Under the pieces are notes generated by a model. It searched no databases, was not told the DNA's origin, and saw nothing but the letters and a program-made list of their open reading frames with translations. Positions 47,703-58,176 of a stretch of 64,000 nt of DNA are shown here, one piece after another. The translations under genes and the position numbers were made by a program. Each line of letters starts with the position of its first letter. The stretch's first letter is position 1. Origin of the DNA: Typhlomys cinereus (lineage: Eukaryota; Chordata; Mammalia; Rodentia; Platacanthomyidae); assembly GCA_023101885.1 (NCBI GenBank), contig JALPQD010000908.1:124001-188000 (forward strand). Reading direction: 5' to 3'.

Positions 47703-48077
47703 TGTATCAGTCAGTCCTCTCTGTTGCTGTGAAACAACACCCAAAGTCAAACAATTTAATATGAGAAAGGGAGATTTATTTAGCTTATGGTTTCAGAGGG
47801 AGATACACAGTCCTTTATGGTGGGAAAGGCATGGCTGGCTGACAGGATTGGAGGTGGCCTAAATCAGGTCCATCAAGGAGGTTAAAGGGTGCAAAACTGC
47901 AAAGTGCCAAAGCAGATCCCTCCAGGAAGTAGTGTGGGACTAATCCACCTCAAGACCCACCTCCTGTGACTGCCTTCCTCCGTAAGACTTCACCTCTTAA
48001 AGGTGCCATGACTTTCCCAAACAACTAAAGATTCAAATATATGAACCTGTGGGAATAACACATTTCAAGCCATGACA
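47703..48077 (-). repeat. MaLR 5' LTR
   Basis: Plus strand begins tgtatcagtcagtcctctctg and ends catgaca, giving TG...CA ends. It matches the solo LTR at 4761-5117 along most of its length and the other LTR of this element. AATAAA (plus-strand tttatt) lies near its 3' side as in other MaLR LTRs. Confidence 0.85.
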
Positions 48078-48200
48078 GCCATAAACTAAACAGTCTCTAG
48101 GAGGTTCATTCTGGGCTTAACTCAACTACTAGTTCTTTACAAATGTGTCCAGAGCTGGGACCCTCAACCATCAAATTGGCACCTGTATCTAACTATGATA

Positions 48201-50391
48201 CCAATCGATTCAAGATTCATTCTCCACGCAGGCACTCAGGCACACATCATCAAAAGAAACTCAGTCAGCCACACATTGGAAAAGGTGTGAAAATAGGAGG
48301 AAGTCTAGCAGGGAAGTAGAAGGATTGTAATGGAAAGAGAAGGGAGGATGGGATTGTGGAGTAAGGTATGAAAATACCATAAATTCACTATGTTCATCTA
48401 TATAACGATAAAAGAATTTTTTAAGTGTTCACAAAAAAAGATTTAAAAAACTTCATAAAATCAGATTAAGGCATAAAATATACTCAACTCCAAAATTATG
48501 ACATCATTATTGAGTAATGTAGGAAACTGGTATACACATGTAATGGTGGTTTCCCAGAGCAGGGAGATTACCAAGTTAATATTCTTGGGATTCCTGGAGA
48601 AGAGGTGCTCTAAGCCATGCCACCTGAGATCATAAATTTTATTACATTTAATGATTTCTTGGTAAACAATATGTTAGCTTTCATCAATGCCGAAGAAAGT
48701 TTCCAGATAAATATGGCAAAATAACATAGGATTATAGAAACCACTTTCCATGATACCTATAGATAAAATACAAGTTTGTGAAAGGCAAAAAGTAAATTCC
48801 CCAACAGAAACCAGATAAGGGCCATTATGTCATAAACATTAAAAAAATATGTTGTCCAGAGAAGGAAACAGAGGACTCGGGAGTGGCAGGGCTCTGAGTG
48901 CCTTTGTCTCTAGAATACTTAAGGAAGCAGGTCAAGTGACATCATGAAATGCTGTAATTTGGAGAAAAGTGGACTAGAACCAAAACCATTGTCTTTGTAC
49001 AAACCCAGAAAAAAATTTTGTCCAAGGAGCAAATGTCTTCCAAAAGCCAAAAGTTAATCTATTTTGACTCAGAAACTGAAAAATGGACAGAAACCTTCAC
49101 CCCACTCGCAAACATACATACTTGCAAATTCTGTCAATAACAGACTGAAAATATTTGAAAAGCAATTGTGCCTGCCCCTGCACATGTAGACTTTTTTCTA
49201 GTGATTATTCCCAAGAAAAACAGCACAACAACCACTTGTACATTTTGTATGTTGAATTCAGTGTTTCAAAAAATCTAGAGATGATTTGGAATCCAGTTAG
49301 GCATCAATTAACGTGCAGGACAGGACACACCCTGAGAACCAGGTCACATTAAACAATTCGGTAATGTGACAATCCTACTGTGCACTACGTAAACCTATAT
49401 GACAGGGTCAGTCACTCCATGTGACCCCTTGGTGCCATCAACGGACGCTGTAAGGCCAAATGGGTAAGGCTGCTGTGCATCTCTTACAATGCACATGAAT
49501 GTTTCCATGCACACTGAAGTATTGATAAAAAGTAGTCAGTGTACAAGCCAGTCACACTGCTGTTTATTATCATATCAAAAATTATGCATGGCAAACAAGG
49601 GTCAGGAATGTTAGCCACAGCTGCCCTTTTGCAAAGCCTCCACCTTAACCACTGGTCACTTTGCAAAGACCACACCTCTGTCTTCACTGCCCCACTTCCT
49701 TACAACTCCTTAGCAACATCTGAGATTACTATACCACCCAGGCCTCTCTTTTCTACTCTCTCTTTTCCCTCTCTCTTTCCTCCTGCTCTCCAAGTCCTCA
49801 GGTCTCCCTACGGGTCCCTTCCTTTCTTTCTCTTTGCCCCAGGCCATCATGGTGGCTCAATCCCCACCTCCTCTGATCTTAAGCTATCTCTACTGTTCTA
49901 AGGCTCCCCCCCCAAGGTTAAATTATAACTCTCTTGTTCACCAGGTCCCCAACTGTAAATAAACTATTTCTTAATTCTCAAACAAGATTTTGCATGCCAC
50001 AGGATTGGATGAGCTCTTTTATACAACTGGAAGTTCAGTAGATGCATTTATACAAGTTATTAAAATGAGCTACTACATCGTTTCATGCACACATCTGTGT
50101 ACTACTTTATCAGCACATGTATAAATATGTATATGTTTAATAAACATACATATCTATGTTTATATATACATTGATTTGTAACAAATCAATCCATATGAAA
50201 TACTTTGTATCTGGGAAATGGTAATGGGAAATAGCTACAAAGTTCTGGAAGAGTCAGGAGAGCAGAGCTTTTCATTGAGTGAGTAAAAGAGGGTCTTTCT
50301 TTCCTATCACAGAGAAAATGTCTCCAGAGAAGGGAGGCCACATAATTACAGAGCCATTTATTTCTTTCCCTCTTTCTTTTTCTCATAAAGA
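48201..50391. other. Unassigned AT-rich sequence
   Basis: No repeat recognised. The 120-codon frame at 49539-49901 passes through a C/T-rich stretch and shows no domain. Confidence 0.45.
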
Positions 50392-50396
50392 TACAC

Positions 50397-50821
50397 TATC
50401 ACAGTTAGGCACAGGTGTCATCTTGACTGTTGAGGGTTTGAGGTCTGGGCACATTTGTGGAGAACAGTGGTTGGGTTAAGTCCAGAGCAAACATGCAGGA
50501 GATTATCTAGCTGATGAGGAAGGCCCAGCCCATGGTGGGTGGGAATAGGCCCTAAACAGATGAATAAAATACTGAGATCCAGTTGAGGAAGTTGGCATCC
50601 TTTTGTACACTTGGCCAGACATGCTGGTCTGGCAAATAAGAATCGTCCTCTCTCAGCCATTACGTAGACAGGGTATGGCCAGTTCCCTGTCTCTCCTGTC
50701 ATGCTCTCCTGTCAAGCTGGACTGAGAACTGTAACCAGACTATCAGTAAAAAAATAAAACCCTTGTTCCCTTAAGCCGTTTGATGGTCATTTATCAACAA
50801 CCATGCAGGTGAACCACAATA
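50397..50821 (+). mobile_element. Solo LTR, 425-bp ERVL-like family
   Basis: It is 425 bp from tatcacagttaggcacagg to aaccacaata. Flanks tacac (50392-50396) and aacac (50822-50826) agree at 4 of 5 bases. The open frame on the minus strand at 50418-50702 lies inside it and has no independent support. Confidence 0.82.
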
Positions 50822-50826
50822 AACAC

Positions 50827-52020
50827 TAAATGGGTGATGAGATTGAGATAAATGGTATTTACTCCGTCTTCCTGTCACTCACTCATAACTTATAAAGCTA
50901 CAAATCCTTCCCACTTCAGAATTACTTGGTTTCCTCCAGATATCATCTCTAGCATCCATAAGCCAGAGTCAAGGCAGGGATGAAGGTGGTATTTTGCACC
51001 TGTTGTGTTTTTACACTGTAGCTTCATTTGGTGTATTTTTACTCTTTCTGTGAAACTCTACCAGTTGCACTGATATTTTTTGTATCAGAATTGGTCTTAG
51101 CAATGCTAAGCTCCTCTGCACTGAAATATGTGATAAAGTTCAGAATGCACAAAAGGCAACAGAGATTGAAATTATCAACTTAAAAATTGGACCAGTCATC
51201 CAAGACTGCTGTCTCCTCCCCATAGCAGCAAGAAAGGCAAGAAGCTGCCTGACATTCCTATCCAAGCAGGCTTTCTATTTCATTTCCGCAGTTTTATGCT
51301 CTGGAAATTATTTTATCCCTTCCTCCCTCAGTTATCCACAGCAGAGACCGTATTCACACCCAGTACCGGGTTCATTCAGCTGCTGTAAGCACTGGTTTCT
51401 ACTTATCTTAACCTCTTTTTTTCAAAAGAAAAAAAGACATTGTTCTTTGTCGGGGGAATTGAGGTTTCTGTATAGACTTTATCAACAGCTGTTCAGCTTC
51501 TAATGAATTCCTCAACCTCACTACTTTTCATGCTTTTATGATAGGCAATAAAAGGGAAAATGTTAATATTTATGAACAACACACAGATATTCTGATCATT
51601 GAAGGAAGCAGCTATGCATATCAAATATGATATATTAAGTTGTAGCTCTTCCTATGCAATGACTTAATACATGGGAAACACTTTGTGTTGCACACACATT
51701 ACTCAACTAGCATTATCAATGTTCTTACTACATTCCTTCAGCAATGATTTCTTCAGTTCCTACTATGTGCCTGAAGCCCTACTATGTGCCCAACATTGTG
51801 CCAGTGCTGAACATACATCAGTGAGTAAAACAGGCAGAAGCCTTTTCCTGGACCTGGGGAGAGTGGGAATGACATCATCGCTTGTCCTGCAGCAGTCACC
51901 TGTCTAAGCAAGGACGGTGTGTAAGAAGCACTGCAGAGAAAAATCTAGTGACAAAAGAGTGTCAAGAGTTCTGGAGAGAGGTCAGAAGGGGTTGGTTTAT
52001 GGTTTTGATTAAGATTGTCA
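50827..52020. other. Unassigned sequence
   Basis: Short duplicate ctactatgtgcc phrases near 51758 and 51780; otherwise nothing recognised. Confidence 0.45.
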
Positions 52021-52021
52021 T

Positions 52022-52243
52022 GGGGGCTGGAGAGATGGTTTGGGGTTAAGATTCTGTCTTGTAAGTAGAAATCCTGAGTTTACATCCCAGGTCCCACATA
52101 AAAATGCCAGGCAGAAAGGACAGCAGCCTGCACTTCTGACCCTAATGGGAAATCCCAAAGTGAAGCAAGAAGGAGGTAGAAGCAATCCAGAATGATTCCT
52201 CAAGTCACTCTTGGTCCGCCACAGGGACACACAGTGCTCTCTG

Positions 52244-52290
<47 letters not shown>

Positions 52291-52310
52291 CACATATAAA
52301 TAAATTTAAA
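52022..52310 (+). mobile_element. tRNA-derived SINE, same family
   Basis: It has gggggctggagagatggttt, gaggtagaagcaatccagaa-like text and ggacacacagtgctctctga, then (CA)n to 52288 and an AT-rich tail with aaataaa. Confidence 0.88.
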
Positions 52311-52559
52311 AATTGTTTTTAAAAAATTGCCAGGGAAAATGATTTCTAGAATTGAGGCTTTAAGGAAGTGAGAGAAGGTGCTAGAAAGAGATCAGAAAGG
52401 AGCGTGTTCCAGGCAGAGAAACAGGTTATATGAGGAGCAGTGAGAGAATCAGGGCAATTGAAGCTAAAGGACCACAGGGCAAATGGGTGGGACAATTGGT
52501 TACAGTCTGTGTTCTGTGAACGCCGGTGGTATGTGAAGTAAATGTTTGCTTCTTTTGCT

Positions 52560-52760
52560 AGGTTCACCGCATCAACACAGGTTGGAGCTCAAAACAGCAT
52601 GCGTTTATTTCCTCACAATCCTAGAGGCTGAGAGCCCAACGTCATGATGTGGGCGGGGCTAAAGTCTTGGTGTGGGCGGGGCTGGTTGCTCCTAAGGCCT
52701 CTTGGCACTTTCTCTCTGGTACTGGCTTCCACCTATGAGTGTCTGGGCTTGATCCGTCTT
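52560..52760 (-). other. Possible ancient LTR-like repeat with paired GC boxes
   Basis: The phrase cctcacaatcctagaggctg followed by agagcccaa resembles an old mammalian interspersed repeat read on the minus strand. The 12-mer gtgggcggggct occurs twice, at 52649-52660 and 52672-52683, each a potential Sp1 GC box. Confidence 0.35.
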
Positions 52761-52771
52761 CTTTTTTGAAT

Positions 52772-52970
52772 ATTTTATTTATTTGTTTATTTGAGAAAGA
52801 GAAAGAAAACAGAGAGAAGAGACAGAACAGGCAAGCATGCGTTGGCACAAGCATGAAGGTCAGAGGACAGTTGACTTTCGGAAGTCAGTTTCCTCCTGCA
52901 ATGTGGGCTATGGGAATCAAACTCAGGTCACGAAAATTCACTGAGTATCACTTGCCACTGTGGTGCACAC
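52772..52970 (-). mobile_element. B2/B3-like SINE, minus strand
   Basis: ttatttatttgtttatttga, then gaggacagttgactttcgg, tcctgcaatgtgggctatgg and aatcaaactcaggtcac is the body in reverse order. Confidence 0.72.
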
Positions 52971-53069
52971 AGGAACAAGGTTTCCAGCGAGGTCTGGAAG
53001 GCGTGGCTGAATATGACAAGACCCGGTTTCCACAAGCTACCGCCTTCCACCGCGGCTGCTGCAAGAACT

Positions 53070-53255
53070 CACTGCCAGAGTGAAGCTCTGAGACCGCACA
53101 ACAGGCAATCAGAATGGGGCGTTTTCCCGGCTCTGCTAGGTGCACGCAATCACCGCTTATCAGGGCCGCCTTGTCTCCCTTAAAAAGCCAGCAGAATCCG
53201 AATAAAGTCTTTTAAATGCCCCTGATACTTGGAGGCGACACTCTACCCACAAGAT
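53070..53255 (+). mobile_element. Possible LTR fragment
   Basis: CAAT-type motifs (caatcagaatgg and caatcaccgc), then ccttaaaaagccagcag as a TATA-like site, then gaataaagtctttt as a polyadenylation signal follow in LTR order within 130 bp. The upstream part is missing, and I cannot assign a family. Confidence 0.45.
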
Positions 53256-53526
53256 CCAATTGCCTCACATTTTACTTGATCAACGATGGCAGCCTTCCAG
53301 GTGTGTTTAACAGGTGGCCTTGACAGGTTAATTACGGGAGGAAATTAGCACACAGCAGAGAGCTAGAGGATCGCTGGCACTTGCAATCACCTCTGATTGT
53401 AAGATGACTTGTTAAGGCTTTCCATGGACCCCCTTGGGCAAAGGGTATGGGTGAAACACTGAAGGGGAGGAGGTGGAGGGGCAGCGCCTGGCATGAGGAA
53501 GTGCCAAGTTATCACGACACATCTAG

Positions 53527-53543
53527 AGTGTATACAGTATTTT
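53527..53543. repeat. L1 target-site duplication, left copy
   Basis: The 17 bases agtgtatacagtatttt are identical to those at 59638-59654 and abut the L1 A tail. The boundary on the T side is ambiguous by up to a few bases because the tail also reads as T here. Confidence 0.95.
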
Positions 53544-53549
53544 TTTATT
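53544..53549 (-). terminator. L1 polyadenylation signal AATAAA
   Basis: A canonical AATAAA on the minus strand sits directly at the 3' end of the L1, a few bases before the target duplication. It probably specifies the 3' end of the L1 transcript. The remaining A tail is very short. Confidence 0.7.
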
Positions 53550-54301
53550 AAAAAATTTAATTATACATTTTAAAAATTTTTTACCAGTTCCCTCCCTCCC
53601 CCCTCCTCCCCCTCCCCTTCCCCCAGTGCCTCCCCCCCAATTCCCAGAGAGTCCTTTATTGTATACGCCTAACTCTCCATTGGGTCCTCCTCTCCGATGA
53701 CATATAAGGACCCAGTGGCATTTCCATAAGCCCTTTCTCTTGTTCCCCTTAAGCATAAGATCACTACTATGGCTGTCAATCCCTTGCCTCCAGGGGTCTC
53801 GGTGCCCTTAACAGATGCTAGACTTTATGAGGGCAACAGTGCGCTGGACATTGCGCAGGGCATGCAAAGTCCCATTACGATTGCTTTGGCCCCAACTATT
53901 GTTGAGAATCTTGCAAATCGTTGCTCTTCCCATCCTTTTGCTCTTACAATCTTACCGCCCCCTCTTCCGCAAATGTCCCTGAGCTCCAGGATGGGGATAG
54001 ATTAGGCTGTCCTAGTTCTATGTGATTGATATAGTCTCTGAAGTTCTGGATTGTGGTTTGTTGATTTTCTCTTGCAGTTTTGCTGCTCCTGCAATTCCCT
54101 TCACTCCATTCTGCTGGGCACTGTATGTCACCCCTTGCAGACCTTGATGGAGGCCTATTTTCTCTGCTGTAACATGGTCTCCTCTCTCCTTGTTTCTGGT
54201 GTGGCCCTCCTAACCCATCTCTCTTGTTCATAATCCTTGCAATTACTGTGTTTCATAGGTTTACTTTTGAGTGTCTCAATGTGGGCTGGGTGAGTTTGGT
54301 A
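53544..54301 (-). other. L1 3' UTR with G-rich tract and polyadenylation signal
   Basis: On the minus strand this runs from the end of the ORF2 frame to the A tail. Near its 3' end, plus-strand 53585-53640 is almost pure C and T, which on the L1 strand is a run of G-tracts. Such polypurine, G-quadruplex-prone tracts are typical of mammalian L1 3' UTRs. The last 50 bases are AT-rich and end with AATAAA (plus-strand tttatt at 53544-53549). The terminal sequence after the G tract differs from that of the other L1 tails in this window. Confidence 0.85.
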
Positions 54302-54388
54302 CTAGGAGCCACCTATTAGGGAGTACATACGGCGCTTAATTTTCTGGGTTTGGGATACTTCACTTAATATAATTCTTTCTAATGACAT

Positions 54389-57300
54389 TCATTTCCCAGC
54401 AAATTCCAGTAATTCATCATTTTTGATGGATGAGTAGTACTCCATTGTATAGATGTACCACAGTTTCCTTATCCACTCGTCAACTGTTGGACATTTAGGT
54501 TGATTCCATGACTTTGCTATTGTAAACAGTGCTGCTATGAACATGGTTGAGCTTGTGCTATCGAGGCGAACCTCTGCTGCATGGGGGGTTATTCCCAAAA
54601 GTGGGATAGCAGGGTCATACGGCATTGCAATCTTTAATTTCTTTAAGAATCTCCAGACGGCTCGCCAGAGTGGCTGTATGAGCCTGCATTCCCACCAAAA
54701 ATGTAGGAGAGTTCCCCTCTCTCCACATCCTCTCCAGCATTTGTCGTTGTTTGTATTGTGGATTTTTGCCATCCTGACTGGGGTGAGATGATATCTCAGG
54801 GAAGTTTTGATTTGCATTTCCCTGATGGCGAAGGAAGTGGAGCATTTTTTAAGATAATTGTTAGACATTTTAATTTCATCCCTGGTAAAGTTTCTTTGAA
54901 GTTCCAGGGCCCATTTTTTAATTGGGCCAGTGTTTTCCTTGGAGTTTAATTTTCTAAGTTCTTTGTGCACTCTGGACAGTAGAGCTCTGTCAGATATGTG
55001 GTTAGTGAAGATTTTCTCCCATTCTGTGGGTTGCCTTTGAGCTCGTGTGACAATCTCTTTATCTGAACAGAAGCTCTTTAATTTCACAAGATCCCAACTG
55101 TTGAGAGTTGGTAGCAGTGATTGTGCCATTGGATGTCTGTTTAGGAAGTGTTGGCCTAGCCCAATCAGCTCGAGGGAGTTCCCTATCCTTTCAACTATGG
55201 TTTTTAAAGTCTCTGGTCTGATATCAAGGTCCTTGATCCATTTGGAATTAAGTCTTGTACATGGTGACAAGTACGGGTCCAGCTTTAATCTTCTGCATGT
55301 GGAGATCCAGTTTTGCCAGCACCATTTGTTGAAGATGCTGTTCTTTTTCCATTGGATTCTTTGGGCCCCTTTGTCAAAGACCAAATGGCTGTAACTTTGT
55401 GGGCTTATATCTGGGTCTTCAATCCTTATCCATTGATCTGTGTGTCTATTTTGGAGCCAGTACCAGGCTGTCTTTATAACTGTGGATTTGTAGTATAGAC
55501 TTAGGTTTGGTATGGTAATACCTCCAGCTGTGTTTTTGTTACTCAGGATTGTTTTTGCTATCCTGGGTCTTTTGTGTCTCCATATGAACTTTGAGATTAT
55601 TTGGTCAACTTCTTTGAAGAATTGCTTTGGGATTTTGATTGGTATAGCATTGAATCTGTATATTGCCTTTGGTAGGATGGTCATTTTTACAATGTTGATT
55701 CTGCCAATCCAGGAACAAGGGAGGTCTTTCCACCTTCTGGTGTCTTCTGCAATTTCTTTCTTTAGGGTTTTAAAGTTTTCATTGTAAAGGTCTTTTACCT
55801 CCTTAGTTAGGTTTATACCAAGGTATTTCATTTTTTTAGGGGCTATAGTAAATGGTATTGTTTCTCTTAAGGCTTTTTCACTTCTTTCATTCTGGGCATA
55901 TAGGAAGGCCTCTGATTTTTGCACATTTATTTTGTATCCTGCCACCCTGCTGAACTTCTCAATTAGTTCCAGGAGCTTCCTGGTGGAGTTTTTGGGATCC
56001 CTCAGGTATAAGATCATGTCATCTGCAAATAGGGATAGCTTGACTTCTTCCTTGCCGATTTGAATCCCTCTTATGTCCCTTTCTTGTCTTATGGCTTCAG
56101 CTAAGACTTCAAGTACAATATTGAATAGAAGTGGTGAGAGTGGACAGCCTTGTCTAGTTCCTGATCGAAGTGGGAATGCTTCCAATTGTTCCCCATTGAG
56201 CATAATCCTTGCTGTGGGCTTGTTGTATACAGCTTTTATTATATTGATAAAGGTTCCTTCCATTCCTACTGTCTCTAGCGTTTTGATCATAAAAGGCTGT
56301 TGGATCTTGTCAAAAGCTTTTTCTGCATCTATCGAGAGTATCATGTGGTCTTGGACTTTGGACTGGTTTACATGATGAATTACATTTATTGATTTGCGTA
56401 TGTTGAACCAACCTTGTGTGCCGGGGATGAAGCCTACTTGGTCCCCATGAATGATCTTTTTAATATGTTTTTGAATCCGATTTGCTAAGACTTTGTTGAG
56501 AATCTTTGCGTCTGTGTTCATCAGGGAGATCGGCCTATAGTTTTCTTTTTTAAGTGAATCTTTATTAGGTTTTGGGATTAAAACGATATTAGCTTCATAG
56601 AAGGAATTTGGTAGTGTTCCTTCCTTTGCTATTTGATGGAACAGTTTAAGGAGTATTGGTGTTATTAACTCCTTAAATGTCTGGTAGAACTCTGTGCTGA
56701 ATCCATCTGGTCCAGGACATTTTTTGGTGGGAAGATTCGAGATTACTTCCTCAATTTCCTTATATGTTATAGGACTATTTAAATAATTCACAACTTCCTG
56801 ATTCAATTTAGGTAAGTTGTGTTTACTTAGAAATTCATCCATCTCTTTTGTGTTGTCAAACTTCACAGAGTATAAGTTTTTGAAATATGATGTTATAATT
56901 CTCTGGATTTCTTGGGTATCAGTAGTGATAACTCCATGTTCATTTCTAATTTTGTTAATTTGGGTTTTCTCTCTCTTGCTTTTGGTTAGTTTAGCTAGGG
57001 GTGTATCAATCTTGTTGATTTTTTCAAAGAACCAGCTTTTTGATTGGTTGATTTTTTCTATCGTTTTCTTAGTCTCGATTTCAGATATTTCTCCCCTTAT
57101 TTTGCTAATCTCTTCTCTTCTACTGCTTTTGGGATCAGATTGCTCTAGTTTCTCTAAAGCTTTAAGCTGCATTGTTAAGTTGTTTATTTCTGATGTTTCC
57201 ATTTTTTTGACGTGGGCATTAAGAGCTATGAACTTACCTCTTAGAACAGCTTTCATTGTGTCCCAGAGATTTTGGTAAGTTGTATTTTCGTTATCATTCA

Positions 57301-58126
57301 CTTTCAGGAAATCTTGAATTTCCTTTTTAATTTCTTCCTGAATCCAGTTCTCATTCAGCATCATAGTGTTAAGTTTCCAGGAGTTAGTGTATTTTCTCTT
57401 GTTTGATGTGTTGTGGATGTCCAGCTTTAGGCCGTGGTGGTCTGATAGGGCACAGGTTAGAATTTCAACTTTCTTGTATATGTGTAGATTCATTTTGTGG
57501 CCCAGTCTGTGATCTATTTTGGAGAAAGTTCCGTGTGCTGCTGAGAAAAATGTGTATTCTTTGGTGCGTGGGTGAAAAGTTCGATAGAGATCTGTGAGGT
57601 CCATTTCTTTCAGGGTTTGATTAAGTTCCAAAGTGTCTCTGTTAAGCTTTTGACCTGTTGATCTATCCCATGTAGAGAGGGCGGTGTTGAAGTCCCCAAG
57701 AATTATCGTTTGGGGGTTGATTTCATGCTTTAGACGCTGTAGGGTTTTCTTAATGAATGTGGAGGGGCCCGTATTGGGTGCATATATGTTCAGTATTGTG
57801 AAATCTTCCTGGTGAATTGTACCTGTGACTAAAATGTAGTATCCATCCGTGTCTCTTATAATTTTTTTTGGTTTGAAATCCACTTTGTCTGATAGCATAA
57901 TGGCTACCCCTGCCTGTTTTCTGCTTCCATTTGCTTGTAGAATTGTTGACCAGCCTTTTATTTTTAGAGCGTGCCTATCTTTTGTGGTGAGATGGGTTTC
58001 CTGCAGGCAACAGATTGATGGATTGTGATTTTTAATCCAAGTTTGTAATCTGTGTCTCTTGATCGGTGAATTAAGTCCATTAACATTTAGTGTTATAATG
58101 GAGAAACTATTGTGAATTCCAGACAT
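54389..58126 (-). CDS. L1 ORF2 protein (endonuclease and reverse transcriptase), C-terminally shortened
   Basis: The frame has 1245 codons. The protein nicks chromosomal DNA and reverse-transcribes L1 RNA from the nick. Residues 1 to about 240 are an APE-like endonuclease with N14, E43 (in QETHL), Y115, D145 and N147 (in GDFN), D205 and the D229-H230 pair (in SDHH), all in the expected places. The reverse transcriptase spans about 440-775, with the catalytic aspartates D600 ([11 protein letters not shown]) and D702-D703 (FADD). A Cys-rich segment has C1130, C1134, H1142 and C1147. The family is usually about 1275-1281 residues. Here a TGA at 54389-54391 follows EFAGK, and the same frame then stays open for 28 codons to a TAG at 54302-54304. 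By family comparison the TGA occupies a conserved Trp position, so I read it as a premature stop. No frameshift is seen elsewhere. Translation is expected by reinitiation after ORF1. Confidence 0.95.
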   Translation of the reverse strand: MSGIHNSFSIITLNVNGLNSPIKRHRLQTWIKNHNPSICCLQETHLTTKDRHALKIKGWSTILQANGSRKQAGVAIMLSDKVDFKPKKIIRDTDGYYILVTGTIHQEDFTILNIYAPNTGPSTFIKKTLQRLKHEINPQTIILGDFNTALSTWDRSTGQKLNRDTLELNQTLKEMDLTDLYRTFHPRTKEYTFFSAAHGTFSKIDHRLGHKMNLHIYKKVEILTCALSDHHGLKLDIHNTSNKRKYTNSWKLNTMMLNENWIQEEIKKEIQDFLKVNDNENTTYQNLWDTMKAVLRGKFIALNAHVKKMETSEINNLTMQLKALEKLEQSDPKSSRREEISKIRGEISEIETKKTIEKINQSKSWFFEKINKIDTPLAKLTKSKREKTQINKIRNEHGVITTDTQEIQRIITSYFKNLYSVKFDNTKEMDEFLSKHNLPKLNQEVVNYLNSPITYKEIEEVISNLPTKKCPGPDGFSTEFYQTFKELITPILLKLFHQIAKEGTLPNSFYEANIVLIPKPNKDSLKKENYRPISLMNTDAKILNKVLANRIQKHIKKIIHGDQVGFIPGTQGWFNIRKSINVIHHVNQSKVQDHMILSIDAEKAFDKIQQPFMIKTLETVGMEGTFINIIKAVYNKPTARIMLNGEQLEAFPLRSGTRQGCPLSPLLFNIVLEVLAEAIRQERDIRGIQIGKEEVKLSLFADDMILYLRDPKNSTRKLLELIEKFSRVAGYKINVQKSEAFLYAQNERSEKALRETIPFTIAPKKMKYLGINLTKEVKDLYNENFKTLKKEIAEDTRRWKDLPCSWIGRINIVKMTILPKAIYRFNAIPIKIPKQFFKEVDQIISKFIWRHKRPRIAKTILSNKNTAGGITIPNLSLYYKSTVIKTAWYWLQNRHTDQWIRIEDPDISPQSYSHLVFDKGAQRIQWKKNSIFNKWCWQNWISTCRRLKLDPYLSPCTRLNSKWIKDLDIRPETLKTIVERIGNSLELIGLGQHFLNRHPMAQSLLPTLNSWDLVKLKSFCSDKEIVTRAQRQPTEWEKIFTNHISDRALLSRVHKELRKLNSKENTGPIKKWALELQRNFTRDEIKMSNNYLKKCSTSFAIREMQIKTSLRYHLTPVRMAKIHNTNNDKCWRGCGERGTLLHFWWECRLIQPLWRAVWRFLKKLKIAMPYDPAIPLLGITPHAAEVRLDSTSSTMFIAALFTIAKSWNQPKCPTVDEWIRKLWYIYTMEYYSSIKNDELLEFAGK

Positions 58127-58176
58127 TTATTATGTTTAGTAGCTTTTATAAGTATATTGCTTCGCTTTTAATGGTG
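58127..58176 (-). other. L1 inter-ORF spacer
   Basis: Fifty bases separate the ORF1 stop from the ORF2 ATG. No additional start codon arrangement or RNA structure is obvious. The length is normal for mammalian L1, where ORF2 is translated inefficiently after ORF1. Confidence 0.85.

Larger units (their letters stand above)
45765..48077 (-). mobile_element. ERVL-MaLR element with two LTRs and internal region
   Basis: Two copies of the same MT/ORR1-like LTR (47703-48077 as the 5' LTR and 45765-46103 as the 3' LTR) enclose about 1.6 kb of internal sequence on the minus strand. LTR hallmarks shared with 4761-5117 include acccaaagtcaa near one end, gggagatttattcagcttat and an ending in catgaca. 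The 3' LTR lacks roughly its outer 33 bases. MaLR elements are non-autonomous relatives of ERVL retroviruses and lack pol; I see no reverse transcriptase. The internal part has some open stretches (46982-47380) but no recognisable domain. It is an old, defective copy. Confidence 0.85.
44120..48200 (-). mobile_element. LTR of the 425-bp family split by a nested stack
   Basis: The first piece (44120-44351) runs from tgttgtagttctctgcatg to aaggatgc in minus orientation. The remainder resumes at about 48088 with ggttcattctgggcttaac and ends ctaactatgata at 48200. The intervening 3.7 kb consists of younger insertions. About 150 bases of the middle are missing, so a deletion accompanied the events. 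Candidate 5-bp flanks (cccac and ccaat) agree at only 3 of 5. Confidence 0.72.

Noticed and set aside
56817..57278. 153-codon plus-strand open frame inside the L1
   Set aside because: It is antisense to ORF2; the hydrophobic translation reflects the complementary strand of coding sequence.
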